DNA of 32,031 bases from Solirubrobacteraceae bacterium (GTDB taxonomy: Bacteria > Actinomycetota > Thermoleophilia > Solirubrobacterales > Solirubrobacteraceae): assembly GCA_025451035.1 (NCBI GenBank), contig JANWLE010000081.1:1-32031 (forward strand). Direction: 5' to 3'. Below the pieces are notes generated by a model that saw nothing but the letters and a program-made list of their open reading frames with translations, did not search any database and was not told the origin of the DNA. The translations under genes were made by a program, and so were the position numbers. Below are positions 9,016-17,081 of the stretch, one piece after another (position 1 is the stretch's first letter; every line of letters starts with the position of its first letter).

Positions 9016-9058
9016 CCTGCAGATTGCATCCATGCACAACTATGTGTAGCACAACGCC
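9016..9058 (-). promoter_or_regulatory. Conserved 43-bp upstream element, copy 1
   Basis: This element matches the sequence at 20360-20402 at 31 of 43 positions without gaps and in the same orientation to the downstream glycan operon. On the minus strand the conserved cores are GTTGTG-x-TA, then after about 17 nt GGATGC-x-ATCTGCAGG. It starts 175 bp upstream of the MshEN/GT2 gene. It could be a promoter of an alternative sigma factor or an activator site; it fits no standard -35/-10 pattern. Confidence 0.6.
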
Positions 9059-9251
9059 ATGTCTCCTTACAAGCCCGCTCGTGCCGACGAGCCCCGGTAG
9101 CCTCCAGAAGCGGACGTCTCCCGGGCGGCAAGTCACTTGGCCTGCTTATGCATAGTCCAGCGAGCACGACAGTCACGGTCGCCACGGCAAGCGCGGCTGC
9201 CTGGCCGGTTTTTCAGCAGCGCCCAAGTTTTCGCGACGTGCCCGCGCCGCG

Positions 9252-11285
9252 CTACAGCGATTTCGTCGCGACGAAGGTGTAGCCGAGCTTCTTGACGCCT
9301 TCGACCGCTTCCTGCAGGTAGGTGAGCGGGTCGCTCGAGCCGTTGTAGCAGGCGCTCGAGCTCGGCGTTTCACTGGCGGGGTCGAAGAAGAAGCTCGCCA
9401 CGCCCTGGGTGACGGCGAGGTTCACCCGCGCGTTTTCGATGATGTTCTGCGGGCAGCGGACGGGGTTGTTGTTCACGGCGGTCGGCTCGAAGTCGCCGAG
9501 GTTCTCGGGGATCACCTTCTCGCCGTAGGCGTCGTGCACGGTGTAGGGGAAGAACTGCCCGAACAGGCGGCTGTAGTTGGGCGAGCCGCCGAGCAGCCCG
9601 CTGGGGAATATGTCGCGGTCATAGCGCGTCGGTACGAGCTTGTCGATCGCGTGGTAGTCGGCGGCGGAGGCGAAGTAGTGCGGCGTGATCCACACGTTGG
9701 GGATGGTGAACCCGGCCTGCTTGAACAGGCTCTGCCCGGCTTTCACCCGGGAGGCCGCCCAGCTTTCTGAGTCGCCCGGCAGCGGCCCGGTCCAGATCAC
9801 CCAGTTGCCGGGTTCGCAGGATTCACCGAATGAGTACGGCGATGAGGGCGTGCTCGAGCATTGCGCGCGGAAGAATTCGGCGTCGTCGCCGCTCACCCCG
9901 TCATAGGGGTTGTTGATGTTCGAGTACTGGTGGGTGTAGCCCTCTTGGTTCAGCGTGCCGCCCTTGGACTGGATGTATTTCAGCGCCTTGACGACTTCGG
10001 GCGCCTGCTTGAGCGTGATCGTCAGGGGCGTTCCTTCGGCGGTGTAGTAGCCGTTGGGGTCGGTGTACTCGGGGATGACGTTGACGCTGAACGGCACTTT
10101 CTGGCCTGAGAGGTAGTCGGCGAAGCGCCGCAGCTGCTTGGGGTCGGAGATCGGGGAGACGTCCTCCAGGCGGATGAGCGCCACGTGCGACGGCGCCGCT
10201 GAGGGCGCGAGCGCCGCGAACAGCAGGTCCGAGAACGCGACGTAGCGGTCTGTTTCGGACATGTAGGAGAACGGCACCTCGCCGAGGTAGGTCAGGTTCT
10301 GTGAGCGGATCGCCCAGGGGAAGCTGGTGCCGGAGCTCTGCGCCAGCGCGCCGCAGTTAGCGGGCTGGCTCGGTGTGCCGCAGTTGGCGGCGGCGAGTAC
10401 GTTCACGGCCGCTGGGTTGGTGAGGTGCGGGGCGAGCATGCCGTCGCCGTCGAGCGCGTTGCGGGTGAACGTCTGTTGCTTGTAGGAGACCGTCAGCGGG
10501 TTGTCTTCGCTGTCTATCCAGGAGGAGGACGGGTCCCATCCGTACTTGGACTGGAACGCCAGGTCGGCCGCGCTGCCCTCGGCTCCCGAGAGCTGCCACA
10601 CGTTCCAGCCTGCCCAGATGACGGGGTGGCTGCTCGCGAGCGCGTCGTTGAGGAACGCGGTCGGGATCGGCTCGTCGTAGGTAGAGCCGATGTAGACCGT
10701 GGCGGTGTAGCTGTTGAGCTGACCGGCCTGGTAGTCGATGACCGGCTCTGAGGTGACGGCGCCGAAGTGGCTGGCGAGATTGCCGGCGCCGATTGCGTAC
10801 AGTTCGCCCAGCCAGCCCCACGTGTTAGTGCTGTCATACAGCACGAGCGTGCTCGGGCCCTGGCTCGCGGCCCTGGCCTTCGCGTGTGTGCGCGTTCTCT
10901 TCGTGCGCCAGCTGAACGCGTGCGTCGCGCCGGTGGTGCTTGCCGCGGAAGTGCTGGGAAGACCGAGCAGCGCCGTGGGTTCCCGGTAGCCGCTCAATGG
11001 CTGTATCGGCGCCACGCTCGGCGCCGGCGGCGGCGCGGGCAGCACGAACGGCACTCGCCCGACCACGACCGGCGCGTGCCGGCGGCGGCTCAGGCAGCCG
11101 CGGGCGCGGTGGCGGTGTTTTGCGCAGGCACCCCGCGCTGCGAGGCGATGGTGCGCTTGCCCGCCGCTGCGCGGCCGTGCATGCGTGGCCGCCGCGGTGG
11201 GCGCCGCGACGAGGGCCGCCAGCGAGAGCGCTGCCAAGAGCAGCCGGCTCAGGTTGCGGCTGGCTGGGAGAGGGTGGTTTCTCAT
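9252..11285 (-). CDS. Secreted DUF2334 polysaccharide deacetylase-like protein
   Basis: A 677-residue exported protein. It starts with a signal peptide (positive MRNHPLPASRNLSR, hydrophobic core, Ala-rich cleavage region near 30) and a basic, Pro-rich linker to about 140. The catalytic-like region starts near 365 with LEDVSP (373-378), followed by GYTHQYS (H452) and TPHYFAS (H536). These are the hallmarks of DUF2334, a divergent relative of the CE4 polysaccharide deacetylases. A conserved region before it (about 145-360) looks like a glutamine-amidotransferase-like or accessory fold, but I cannot name it. Expected location is the cell surface, possibly removing acetyl groups from the exported glycan. 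The ATG has GGAGG about 10 bp upstream. The gene precedes operon 1 on the same strand. To my knowledge a DUF2334 protein beside a GT2 synthase also occurs in the Bacillus yda exopolysaccharide operon. Confidence 0.85.
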   Translation of the reverse strand: MRNHPLPASRNLSRLLLAALSLAALVAAPTAAATHARPRSGGQAHHRLAARGACAKHRHRARGCLSRRRHAPVVVGRVPFVLPAPPPAPSVAPIQPLSGYREPTALLGLPSTSAASTTGATHAFSWRTKRTRTHAKARAASQGPSTLVLYDSTNTWGWLGELYAIGAGNLASHFGAVTSEPVIDYQAGQLNSYTATVYIGSTYDEPIPTAFLNDALASSHPVIWAGWNVWQLSGAEGSAADLAFQSKYGWDPSSSWIDSEDNPLTVSYKQQTFTRNALDGDGMLAPHLTNPAAVNVLAAANCGTPSQPANCGALAQSSGTSFPWAIRSQNLTYLGEVPFSYMSETDRYVAFSDLLFAALAPSAAPSHVALIRLEDVSPISDPKQLRRFADYLSGQKVPFSVNVIPEYTDPNGYYTAEGTPLTITLKQAPEVVKALKYIQSKGGTLNQEGYTHQYSNINNPYDGVSGDDAEFFRAQCSSTPSSPYSFGESCEPGNWVIWTGPLPGDSESWAASRVKAGQSLFKQAGFTIPNVWITPHYFASAADYHAIDKLVPTRYDRDIFPSGLLGGSPNYSRLFGQFFPYTVHDAYGEKVIPENLGDFEPTAVNNNPVRCPQNIIENARVNLAVTQGVASFFFDPASETPSSSACYNGSSDPLTYLQEAVEGVKKLGYTFVATKSL

Positions 11286-11581
11286 CTAAAGGTGGCCTCC
11301 ATGCCGTTCCAGTGCGTCCATGCCCGGGGAAGTTAGACGCGGCGAAGGCCCGCTTCCACGACGATGTGGATAGCAATCGGCGGTCTACAAGGACGATGTG
11401 TACGGGCCTGCCGGCGCGAGCTGCCCGCAAGGGTGATGGACATGAGGCCCACCCGGATACCGGTTTTGGCCCATAATCGGGCGCTATGGGGGGGGGATCA
11501 CGACCTAATGGGCGGCGCTGTTTGCATGGTTTCTCGCGGGCCTCAACTTTTGACGTGTGAGACGCCGATAGGTTCTGTGGG
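11286..11581. promoter_or_regulatory. Divergent promoter region with a G9 tract
   Basis: There are 296 bp between the DUF2334 gene (-) and the first PucR gene (+). It must hold both promoters. A run of nine G lies at 11488-11496, about 86 bp before the PucR start. A TTGACG box at 11550-11555 could be a -35 element, but no matching -10 is clear. Confidence 0.45.
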
Positions 11582-12943
11582 ATGAGCAACGATCTTGTTG
11601 GCAAGGCTGCGCAGAAGGCGGGCGGCCCGCGCGCGCGGGCCGCTAGCGGTGTGGCTAGCGAGCGGCTGCGCGCGCAGATCATCGGGGGCGTGGCCGAGCG
11701 CCTTGACGAGATGCTCGACGCGATCCTGCGAAAGCTGTCGGTCGCGATACCGAGCTACGCCTCGCTGGAGGACCCTGCGCTGACGGTCGAGGAGCGAGCG
11801 CGCCTCACCGCGCTCGTGCTGTTGAGCCTGCGCGCCGCGCTCGGGCAGCCCTACGACGAAACGCTGATCGACGCGGTACGCCGCACCGCCCGGCGCCGAG
11901 CCGTGCGCCGCTTCCCGCTGTGGGCGATGCTGCGCTCGCGCGACATCAAGGTCCGCATCGTGTGGGACTTCATCGCCGAGGAGCTCTCGCGGCTCGAGGC
12001 GAGCGACCCCGTCTGCGCCTACGGCCTGACGATCGAGCTCTCGAGCAAGCTGCTTGACTCCTCCGCGCAGCTGCGCGTAGAGGAGGTCGCCGCCTACCTG
12101 GACACCGAACGCGAGCACACTTCAACCAGCGAGCAGTCGCGGCGCAGGTTCTTCGACGATGTGCTCAGCGGCACGAGCGACGAACCGGCCGAGCTGCAGC
12201 AGCGCGCCGCCCATCTCGGCTACCGGCTGGGCGAGCAGCACGCGGTCGCGGTGCTCACGATCGACGGCCCCGGCGTGGACTCCTCGCCGGTGAACGCGGA
12301 GGTCCAGAACGCGCTGCGGCGCCTGGGGGAGGCCGTGTCATTCGCGATCGTCGGCGCCGGCATGCCGCTCGTGCAGACCCGCAACGACTGCGTGATCGCG
12401 GTGTTCCCCGCCTCCCGTGAGGACGGCGAACGCTCGGTCTCAGAGACGATCGAGTCCGCGCTCGGTCCGATCGGGCTCCCCGACGGCTGCCATCTGCTGG
12501 CCGGCCTTGGGCGCATCGAACCGGCGCTGACCGGCATCTCGGTCAGCTACCGTCAGGCGCTGCGCACGCTCGAGGGCGCGCACGCGACCGGCGCCCACTC
12601 GGGTGTGATCGCCTACGCCGACATGCTCCCCAGCCTGCTGCTGCTCGAGGACCCGACGCTCGCGAAGGACAGCTGGCGCACCACTGTTGAGCCGCTGTTC
12701 GCCTACGACGCGGAGAACGCCACCCAGCTCGTCGCAACGCTGTCGGTGTACCTTGAGGAGCGCGGGGTGCTCGCCGCCGCCGCCAAGCGCCTGTTCGTGC
12801 ACCGCCACACGCTCGCGCCGCGCCTGGAGCAGATCGAACGCCTCACGGGACGCTCGCTGCAGGACCGCAACGATCTGTTCATGCTCGACCTCGGGCTGCG
12901 CGCCCGCAGGTTCGCCCAGGAAAGGGCGCTGAACGGTGGCTAG
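11582..12943 (+). CDS. PucR/CdaR-family transcriptional regulator 1
   Basis: A 453-residue soluble regulator. The N-terminal ~180 residues are a helical sensor-like region (RRFPLWAMLRSRDIKVRIVWDF near 105-125) that I cannot assign to a ligand. A CdaR-like GGDEF-like middle domain follows (about 205-330). The C-terminal PucR helix-turn-helix lies at about 378-440, with LFVHRHTLAPRLEQIE and LTGRSLQDRNDL. The middle domain in this family is not a c-di-GMP synthase. The start ATG has only a weak ribosome site. It is followed after 72 bp by a close paralogue on the same strand, with which it shares the HSGV, DPTLA.DSW and LFAYD.ENATQLVA segments. Divergence from the DUF2334 gene makes control of the glycan genes a reasonable guess, not shown by sequence. 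Confidence 0.88.
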   Translation: MSNDLVGKAAQKAGGPRARAASGVASERLRAQIIGGVAERLDEMLDAILRKLSVAIPSYASLEDPALTVEERARLTALVLLSLRAALGQPYDETLIDAVRRTARRRAVRRFPLWAMLRSRDIKVRIVWDFIAEELSRLEASDPVCAYGLTIELSSKLLDSSAQLRVEEVAAYLDTEREHTSTSEQSRRRFFDDVLSGTSDEPAELQQRAAHLGYRLGEQHAVAVLTIDGPGVDSSPVNAEVQNALRRLGEAVSFAIVGAGMPLVQTRNDCVIAVFPASREDGERSVSETIESALGPIGLPDGCHLLAGLGRIEPALTGISVSYRQALRTLEGAHATGAHSGVIAYADMLPSLLLLEDPTLAKDSWRTTVEPLFAYDAENATQLVATLSVYLEERGVLAAAAKRLFVHRHTLAPRLEQIERLTGRSLQDRNDLFMLDLGLRARRFAQERALNGG

Positions 12944-13015
12944 CTCTTCTGTTCGCGGGCAGCGATCTTGCAGGCCCCTGCAGGATGCCTGCCTATCATC
13001 TGGGCGGACTGCCCG

Positions 13016-14458
13016 ATGAGCCCCGCGCTGCCAAAACCCCCCGAGCAGGCCGTGCTGACGCTGCGAAACCGCGTAGCGGCGGCCACGCTCGCGCGCCTGG
13101 AGGAGCTCGTCAGCGACCTGCTGGAGCAGGCCGCGCAGGAGGTGCGGGAGTACGGCGAGCTCGCGGGCGAGCGCCTCGAGAGCGACGTGCGGCCGCTGTT
13201 CCGCGCGATGGTGCTGCTCTTGATCCGCGCCGCCGGCGGCGGCGAGCAGCGACCCGACAGCGCGACGCTCGAGCTGCTGCGTGAGCGCGCGCGGCTGCAG
13301 GCCGAAGACCGCTTTCCGCTGCACGCGATGCTGCTCTCCTACAGCGTTTGCATGCGCCTCAGCTGGGCCTACCTGGTGGAGGATCTCGCCGTCCGCGCCG
13401 AGGACCACGCCGTCGCCGCGCGAGCCGTGAGCGAGATGAGTGTCGCGGTCGTGCGCCTGCGCGAGACGCTGACCGGCGAGGTCGCGGACGCCTACATCCG
13501 CCGCGAACGCGAAATCGCCGACAGCGCCGACTCGGTCAGGGCAGATGTCGTCGAGCAGCTGCTCGGCATCGAGGCGCACAACCCCGACACCCTGCTCAAG
13601 CGGGTGGAACGCATGGGCTACCGCCTCGGCGAGGCCCAGGCCGTGGCGGTCTTTACGATCGACGGCCTGGAGGTGCTAGCGCCGGGGGTCAGCGACCGGG
13701 CCGAGCGGATCCTGCACGAAATCCCCGACGCGGTGCGCTCGCTGGTGCTGACGTGCTCAGAGCCGCTGGTGCAGGTACGCCACCGTCGCCTCGCGGGCGT
13801 GCTGGAGTCAAGCGTCGTGGCGATCATGCCGTTCGAAGGAGAGGTCTCAGAGACGCATCTGCGCGCGGCGATCGAGGGGGCCGTCGGGCCGCTGGACTTG
13901 CCCAGCGGCTCGCAGCTGTTGGTGGGGCTCGGCCGCGCCGAGGAGGGCGTCGGCGGTGCGGCCGTCAGCTACCAGCAGGCGCAGCGGGCGCTTGAGGCGG
14001 CGCGCGCGACGCGCATCCACTCGGGTGTCGTCACCTACACCGAGGCGCTGCCGACACTGATCCTGCTGCGCGACCCGACGCTCGCCCAGGACAGCTGGCT
14101 GGCGAGCGTGCAGCCGCTGTTCGCCTACGACACGGAAAACGCCACCCAGCTCGTGGCGTGCCTGTCCGCGTTCCTCGAGGAGCGCGGCGTGGCCGCCGCG
14201 ACCGCGCGACGGCTGTTCATCCACCGCCACACGCTGACCGCTCACCTCGAGCAGATCGAAGAGCTGACCGGGCGTTCGCTGCGCGACCGCGACGATCTGC
14301 TGATGCTCGAGCTCGGGTTGCGAGCGCACCTGTTCGCCGAGGAGAACACTCGCCGCAGCCGCCACGAGAGCGCGCTCGAGCGTGCTGACGTCCAGGCGAG
14401 CGGCGAGCTGCTCTCGCGCGAAGGACTCACCCAGGCCCAAATCGGCCTCACGCGCTAA
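13016..14458 (+). CDS. PucR/CdaR-family transcriptional regulator 2
   Basis: A 480-residue paralogue of the preceding regulator with the same three-part layout: helical N-terminal region (FPLHAMLLSYSVCMRLSWAY), CdaR-like middle domain, and PucR helix-turn-helix (LFIHRHTLTAHLEQIE, LTGRSLRDRDDL). The most similar part is the C-terminal 150 residues, which suggests that both bind related DNA sites while the sensor halves have diverged. After the helix-turn-helix it has an extra ~40-residue tail absent from copy 1. ATG at 13016 is preferred; a TTG at 12968 would add 16 residues resembling non-coding sequence. It is probably co-transcribed with copy 1. A short GC palindromic stretch (CCCTGCAGG region, 12975-12983) lies just before the gene. 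Confidence 0.87.
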   Translation: MSPALPKPPEQAVLTLRNRVAAATLARLEELVSDLLEQAAQEVREYGELAGERLESDVRPLFRAMVLLLIRAAGGGEQRPDSATLELLRERARLQAEDRFPLHAMLLSYSVCMRLSWAYLVEDLAVRAEDHAVAARAVSEMSVAVVRLRETLTGEVADAYIRREREIADSADSVRADVVEQLLGIEAHNPDTLLKRVERMGYRLGEAQAVAVFTIDGLEVLAPGVSDRAERILHEIPDAVRSLVLTCSEPLVQVRHRRLAGVLESSVVAIMPFEGEVSETHLRAAIEGAVGPLDLPSGSQLLVGLGRAEEGVGGAAVSYQQAQRALEAARATRIHSGVVTYTEALPTLILLRDPTLAQDSWLASVQPLFAYDTENATQLVACLSAFLEERGVAAATARRLFIHRHTLTAHLEQIEELTGRSLRDRDDLLMLELGLRAHLFAEENTRRSRHESALERADVQASGELLSREGLTQAQIGLTR

Positions 14459-14692
14459 AGCGCGGTCGCATAGCGCGGCCCGTTGGGCGTCGCGTCCGCT
14501 GCTCGCGCTCGGCGACAGAACCACAATCCTGGTCTTTCGTCCTCTGGCCCAGTCACGCGCAGCGGGCCCACGGCGGCTTGGCTTTTAGGGCCGGCGCTGG
14601 CGCAAGAACGCTTGGAGGGCGCGAGGTGGCGCTCGGACGGGGGCGATTGAGCTTGGACCGAACGGGAATAACAAGGAGATGGAGGTGATCTA

Positions 14693-15271
14693 ATGCGACT
14701 TGCGCGAACGACCGGCACAGGCGCGGGCTTGCTCGTGCTGATACTCGGCCTATGGGCCGGATTCATCCCATTCGTAGGGCCGTACTTCCACTATGGCTTC
14801 GGCCCCGACGCCACCTGGCACTACACAGTGCAGCGCCTTTGGCTTGACATCCTGCCCGCGGCGGCGGCCGTGCTCGGTGGCCTGATGCTGATCGGCTCAG
14901 GCCGGCGCGCCAGCGGCACGCTTGGAGGCTGGCTCGCGCTGTGCGGCGGTGTGTGGCTGCTCGTGGGCCCGTCGTTCAGCATGCTGTGGCAGCACCCGCC
15001 CGCTGGGGTGCTGCAGTCAGGCATCGGCGTGCCGCTGGGCGGCCACGACCGGGCGGCCGCGGAGATGATCGGCGCCTTCTACGGCGTTGGCGCCCTGATA
15101 ACGATGCTCTCGGCGTTCGCGATCGGGAGGTTCACTCCAGCCCGCCTCGTAGCGGCGCCCGGCGCCCCGGCAACCGAAGAATCCGGCGAAGCGCCACCGC
15201 GGCGCCGTGGGCTGATCCGCCGCCGGCGAGGAACCGTGCCAAGCGAACGAGCGGGAGCCAGGCACCTGTAG
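14693..15271 (+). CDS. Small four-helix membrane protein
   Basis: A 192-residue protein with four predicted membrane helices (about 8-28, 48-67, 76-97 and 122-143). Its C-terminal tail is cytosolic, Arg-rich and likely disordered (PPRRRGLIRRRRG). No family is recognised. The ribosome site is unusually strong: GGAGGTGATC, complementary to nearly the whole anti-Shine-Dalgarno, 6 bp before the ATG. This predicts high translation. A 234-bp gap separates it from the regulator upstream, so it probably has its own promoter. A long hairpin follows the stop codon. Confidence 0.75.
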   Translation: MRLARTTGTGAGLLVLILGLWAGFIPFVGPYFHYGFGPDATWHYTVQRLWLDILPAAAAVLGGLMLIGSGRRASGTLGGWLALCGGVWLLVGPSFSMLWQHPPAGVLQSGIGVPLGGHDRAAAEMIGAFYGVGALITMLSAFAIGRFTPARLVAAPGAPATEESGEAPPRRRGLIRRRRGTVPSERAGARHL

Positions 15272-15286
15272 AGATCAAGCCCTGCG

Positions 15287-15330
15287 CTAAAAGGCCGGTC
15301 GGCTCGCCATCGCGGCCGGCTGGCCTTTAG
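15287..15330. terminator. Bidirectional terminator-like hairpin
   Basis: AAAGGCC at 15290-15296 pairs with GGCCTTT at 15322-15328, and the stem continues inward through GTCGGC/GCCGGC. It lies in the 145-bp gap between convergent genes. It is followed by TTT on the plus strand and TTTT on the minus strand, so it can serve both. Confidence 0.6.
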
Positions 15331-15416
15331 GCTCGGCGCTTGCCCTCCCCGCCTCCGGCTCAAGCTGTTGAGGAGCCCTCACTAATACTCGTCAACAACG
15401 TTCTGTCGGCTGTGAG

Positions 15417-17081
15417 CTAGGTAGCACGGTGCGGCCGGCGCACGGGCGGCGCGACGCGCAAGAGCGCCAGGTCTCGGGTCGTGAAGACGACGTGCAGAAA
15501 CGGCACCGCTCCCTCGGGCGCGCCGGGGTAGCGCGCGAGGATGAGGTCCCCGATCGGTCCCTGCTTAAACGGGACGAGCATCCAGCCGACCTTGCCGCGC
15601 GGGTCTCTAAGGACTTTGCGCCAGACCGTATCGCCCTTGTCGATGCGGTCGAAGTACAGCTCGGGGTGCCCGCCGAGCAACAGCGGCAGAAATGTCTGCG
15701 AGTCGTCGACCAGCACTTCGCGTCTGCCGTGCACGTGCGCGTTGATGTAGCCGGCCATCGTGCGGGCGTCGGCGAGGTGGATCGGGTCGTGCGGCTCGCC
15801 GGTTTCGATCGCGCGCACGAAGTCGTGCTCGGCGAACACGTACGGGTAGGTCTTCATCGTCTGCCACGTCAGCGGTATGCACGCCAGCAGGCTCACCAGC
15901 GAACAGGCGATGAGCGCCGGGCGCATGCGCCCGCGCGAGAGATAGAACAGCCATCCGATCGCGGCCAACGTCAACGGCATCGAGCGGGTGTTGAAGCGCA
16001 GCTGCATCAGTGCGAGGTCCGAGCTCTTCACGAACATGTAGGTCATCAGCGGGTTGAGCAGCACGAGCGCGATCAGCATCGCCCCGATGCCGCTGCGGCG
16101 CACGGCGCTCACGACGGCGAGCGGCACGAGCACCAGTAGCTGCGGCAAGAACAGCCGCCCGTAGAGTTCGACGATCAGGCGCGCGAGCGTGAGCGTGCCG
16201 GCGTTCGCGCCGTGCGCGCCGCCTTCGGAGAGCGATCGTCCCTGCTCGAGCACGAAGCGTTCCGCCAACTCGTGGTGCAGGAAGTACAGCGGGTCGCCGA
16301 TGATCATGTAGCTGAGCAACAGCCAAACCCCGAGCCCGTAGACGACCGGCGCGCCGAACAACAGCAGCGAGCTCTCCGTCTCATCCGCGCCGCGCTTGCG
16401 CCACGTCAAGGCGAAGATCGCTACGCCCATCACGACGATGTAGGGCGCGAGCTCATAGCGCGATAGCAGCCCGAATGCCATCGCGATGCCGCTCAGGGCG
16501 AGCACCGGCACCTGGTGGCTCAGATGCCAGCGCAGCAGGTAGTAGAGCCCCCACAAGAGCCACAGGAATGTCCACATCTCCGACATCCCGTTCGTGGCGT
16601 AGTGGATGAACATCGGGTTGACGGCGAAGGCGGCTATCAGCGGGTAGCTGGCGCGGCGGGGCATGCCCAGCAGCCTGAAGGTGCGCGCCAGCACCGCGAG
16701 CGTCCCCGCCGCCGCCACGGCGGAGGTGAGCGGCAGCGCTATCAGCGAGGTGGCTAGCGGCTTGACCGCCGCGAAGGGCAGAAAGACGAGCGTCATCAGC
16801 GGCGGCCAGACGAACCCGATCGCCGAGAGCTTCGCCGGCGCGCCGTGCCACACGAACAGGGCGTGCGCGAGGCGAAACGCGCTGTCGTAGGGAACGACCT
16901 GCAGGTGCACGGTCAGCCACACGCCGAGCGCGACGAACGCCGCGAAGGTGACGGCGAACACGACCGTCGGCTCGCTCACGGCCGAGCGCTGCCGGGCTCT
17001 CGCCGGCGCTTCAGCGGCGGGCGCGACGGGCGCGTCGAGCACGAGCGCCCCAGGGGCGAGCTGCTGCCCGGGCGCTGACAT
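15417..17081 (-). CDS. GT-C fold polytopic membrane glycosyltransferase (operon 2)
   Basis: A 554-residue paralogue of the protein at 2468-4207. It has a polar ~45-residue N-terminus, about eleven membrane helices, a first external loop with an Asp (VVPYDSAFRLAHALF), and a soluble C-terminal region with HPELYFDRIDKGDTVW. The expected role is transfer of a sugar from a polyprenyl-phosphate carrier on the outer face of the membrane. The start ATG shares one base with the stop of the MshEN/GT2 gene (TGATG), so translation is probably coupled. Unlike its paralogue it lacks the Gly/Ser C-terminal tail. The same reading frame stays open far upstream, but that part runs through the neighbouring gene in another frame and is not coding. 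Confidence 0.85.
   Translation of the reverse strand: MSAPGQQLAPGALVLDAPVAPAAEAPARARQRSAVSEPTVVFAVTFAAFVALGVWLTVHLQVVPYDSAFRLAHALFVWHGAPAKLSAIGFVWPPLMTLVFLPFAAVKPLATSLIALPLTSAVAAAGTLAVLARTFRLLGMPRRASYPLIAAFAVNPMFIHYATNGMSEMWTFLWLLWGLYYLLRWHLSHQVPVLALSGIAMAFGLLSRYELAPYIVVMGVAIFALTWRKRGADETESSLLLFGAPVVYGLGVWLLLSYMIIGDPLYFLHHELAERFVLEQGRSLSEGGAHGANAGTLTLARLIVELYGRLFLPQLLVLVPLAVVSAVRRSGIGAMLIALVLLNPLMTYMFVKSSDLALMQLRFNTRSMPLTLAAIGWLFYLSRGRMRPALIACSLVSLLACIPLTWQTMKTYPYVFAEHDFVRAIETGEPHDPIHLADARTMAGYINAHVHGRREVLVDDSQTFLPLLLGGHPELYFDRIDKGDTVWRKVLRDPRGKVGWMLVPFKQGPIGDLILARYPGAPEGAVPFLHVVFTTRDLALLRVAPPVRRPHRAT

Larger units (their letters stand above)
8842..9251 (-). other. Leader/intergenic region of glycan operon 1
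   Basis: There are 410 bp between the DUF2334 gene and the MshEN/GT2 gene, both on the minus strand. Read in that direction it contains, in order, the 43-bp element shared with operon 2, a GC-rich segment with several short hairpins, and an intrinsic terminator ending 66 bp before the MshEN/GT2 start. Short open frames cross it, but none has convincing protein character. The layout suits a promoter plus an attenuated 5' leader. Confidence 0.5.

Noticed and set aside
8940-9060. c-di-GMP-I (GEMM) riboswitch in the operon 1 leader, suggested by a GCAAAG segment
   Set aside because: The rest of the GEMM consensus (GGCAAACC, tetraloop and receptor arms) could not be found; the same holds for the GCAAAGC segment near 30010. 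A covariance-model search would decide.
8933-9136. 67-codon minus-strand frame in the operon 1 leader, ending at the terminator
   Set aside because: Cys-rich odd composition, GTG start without ribosome site, and it spans the conserved regulatory element.
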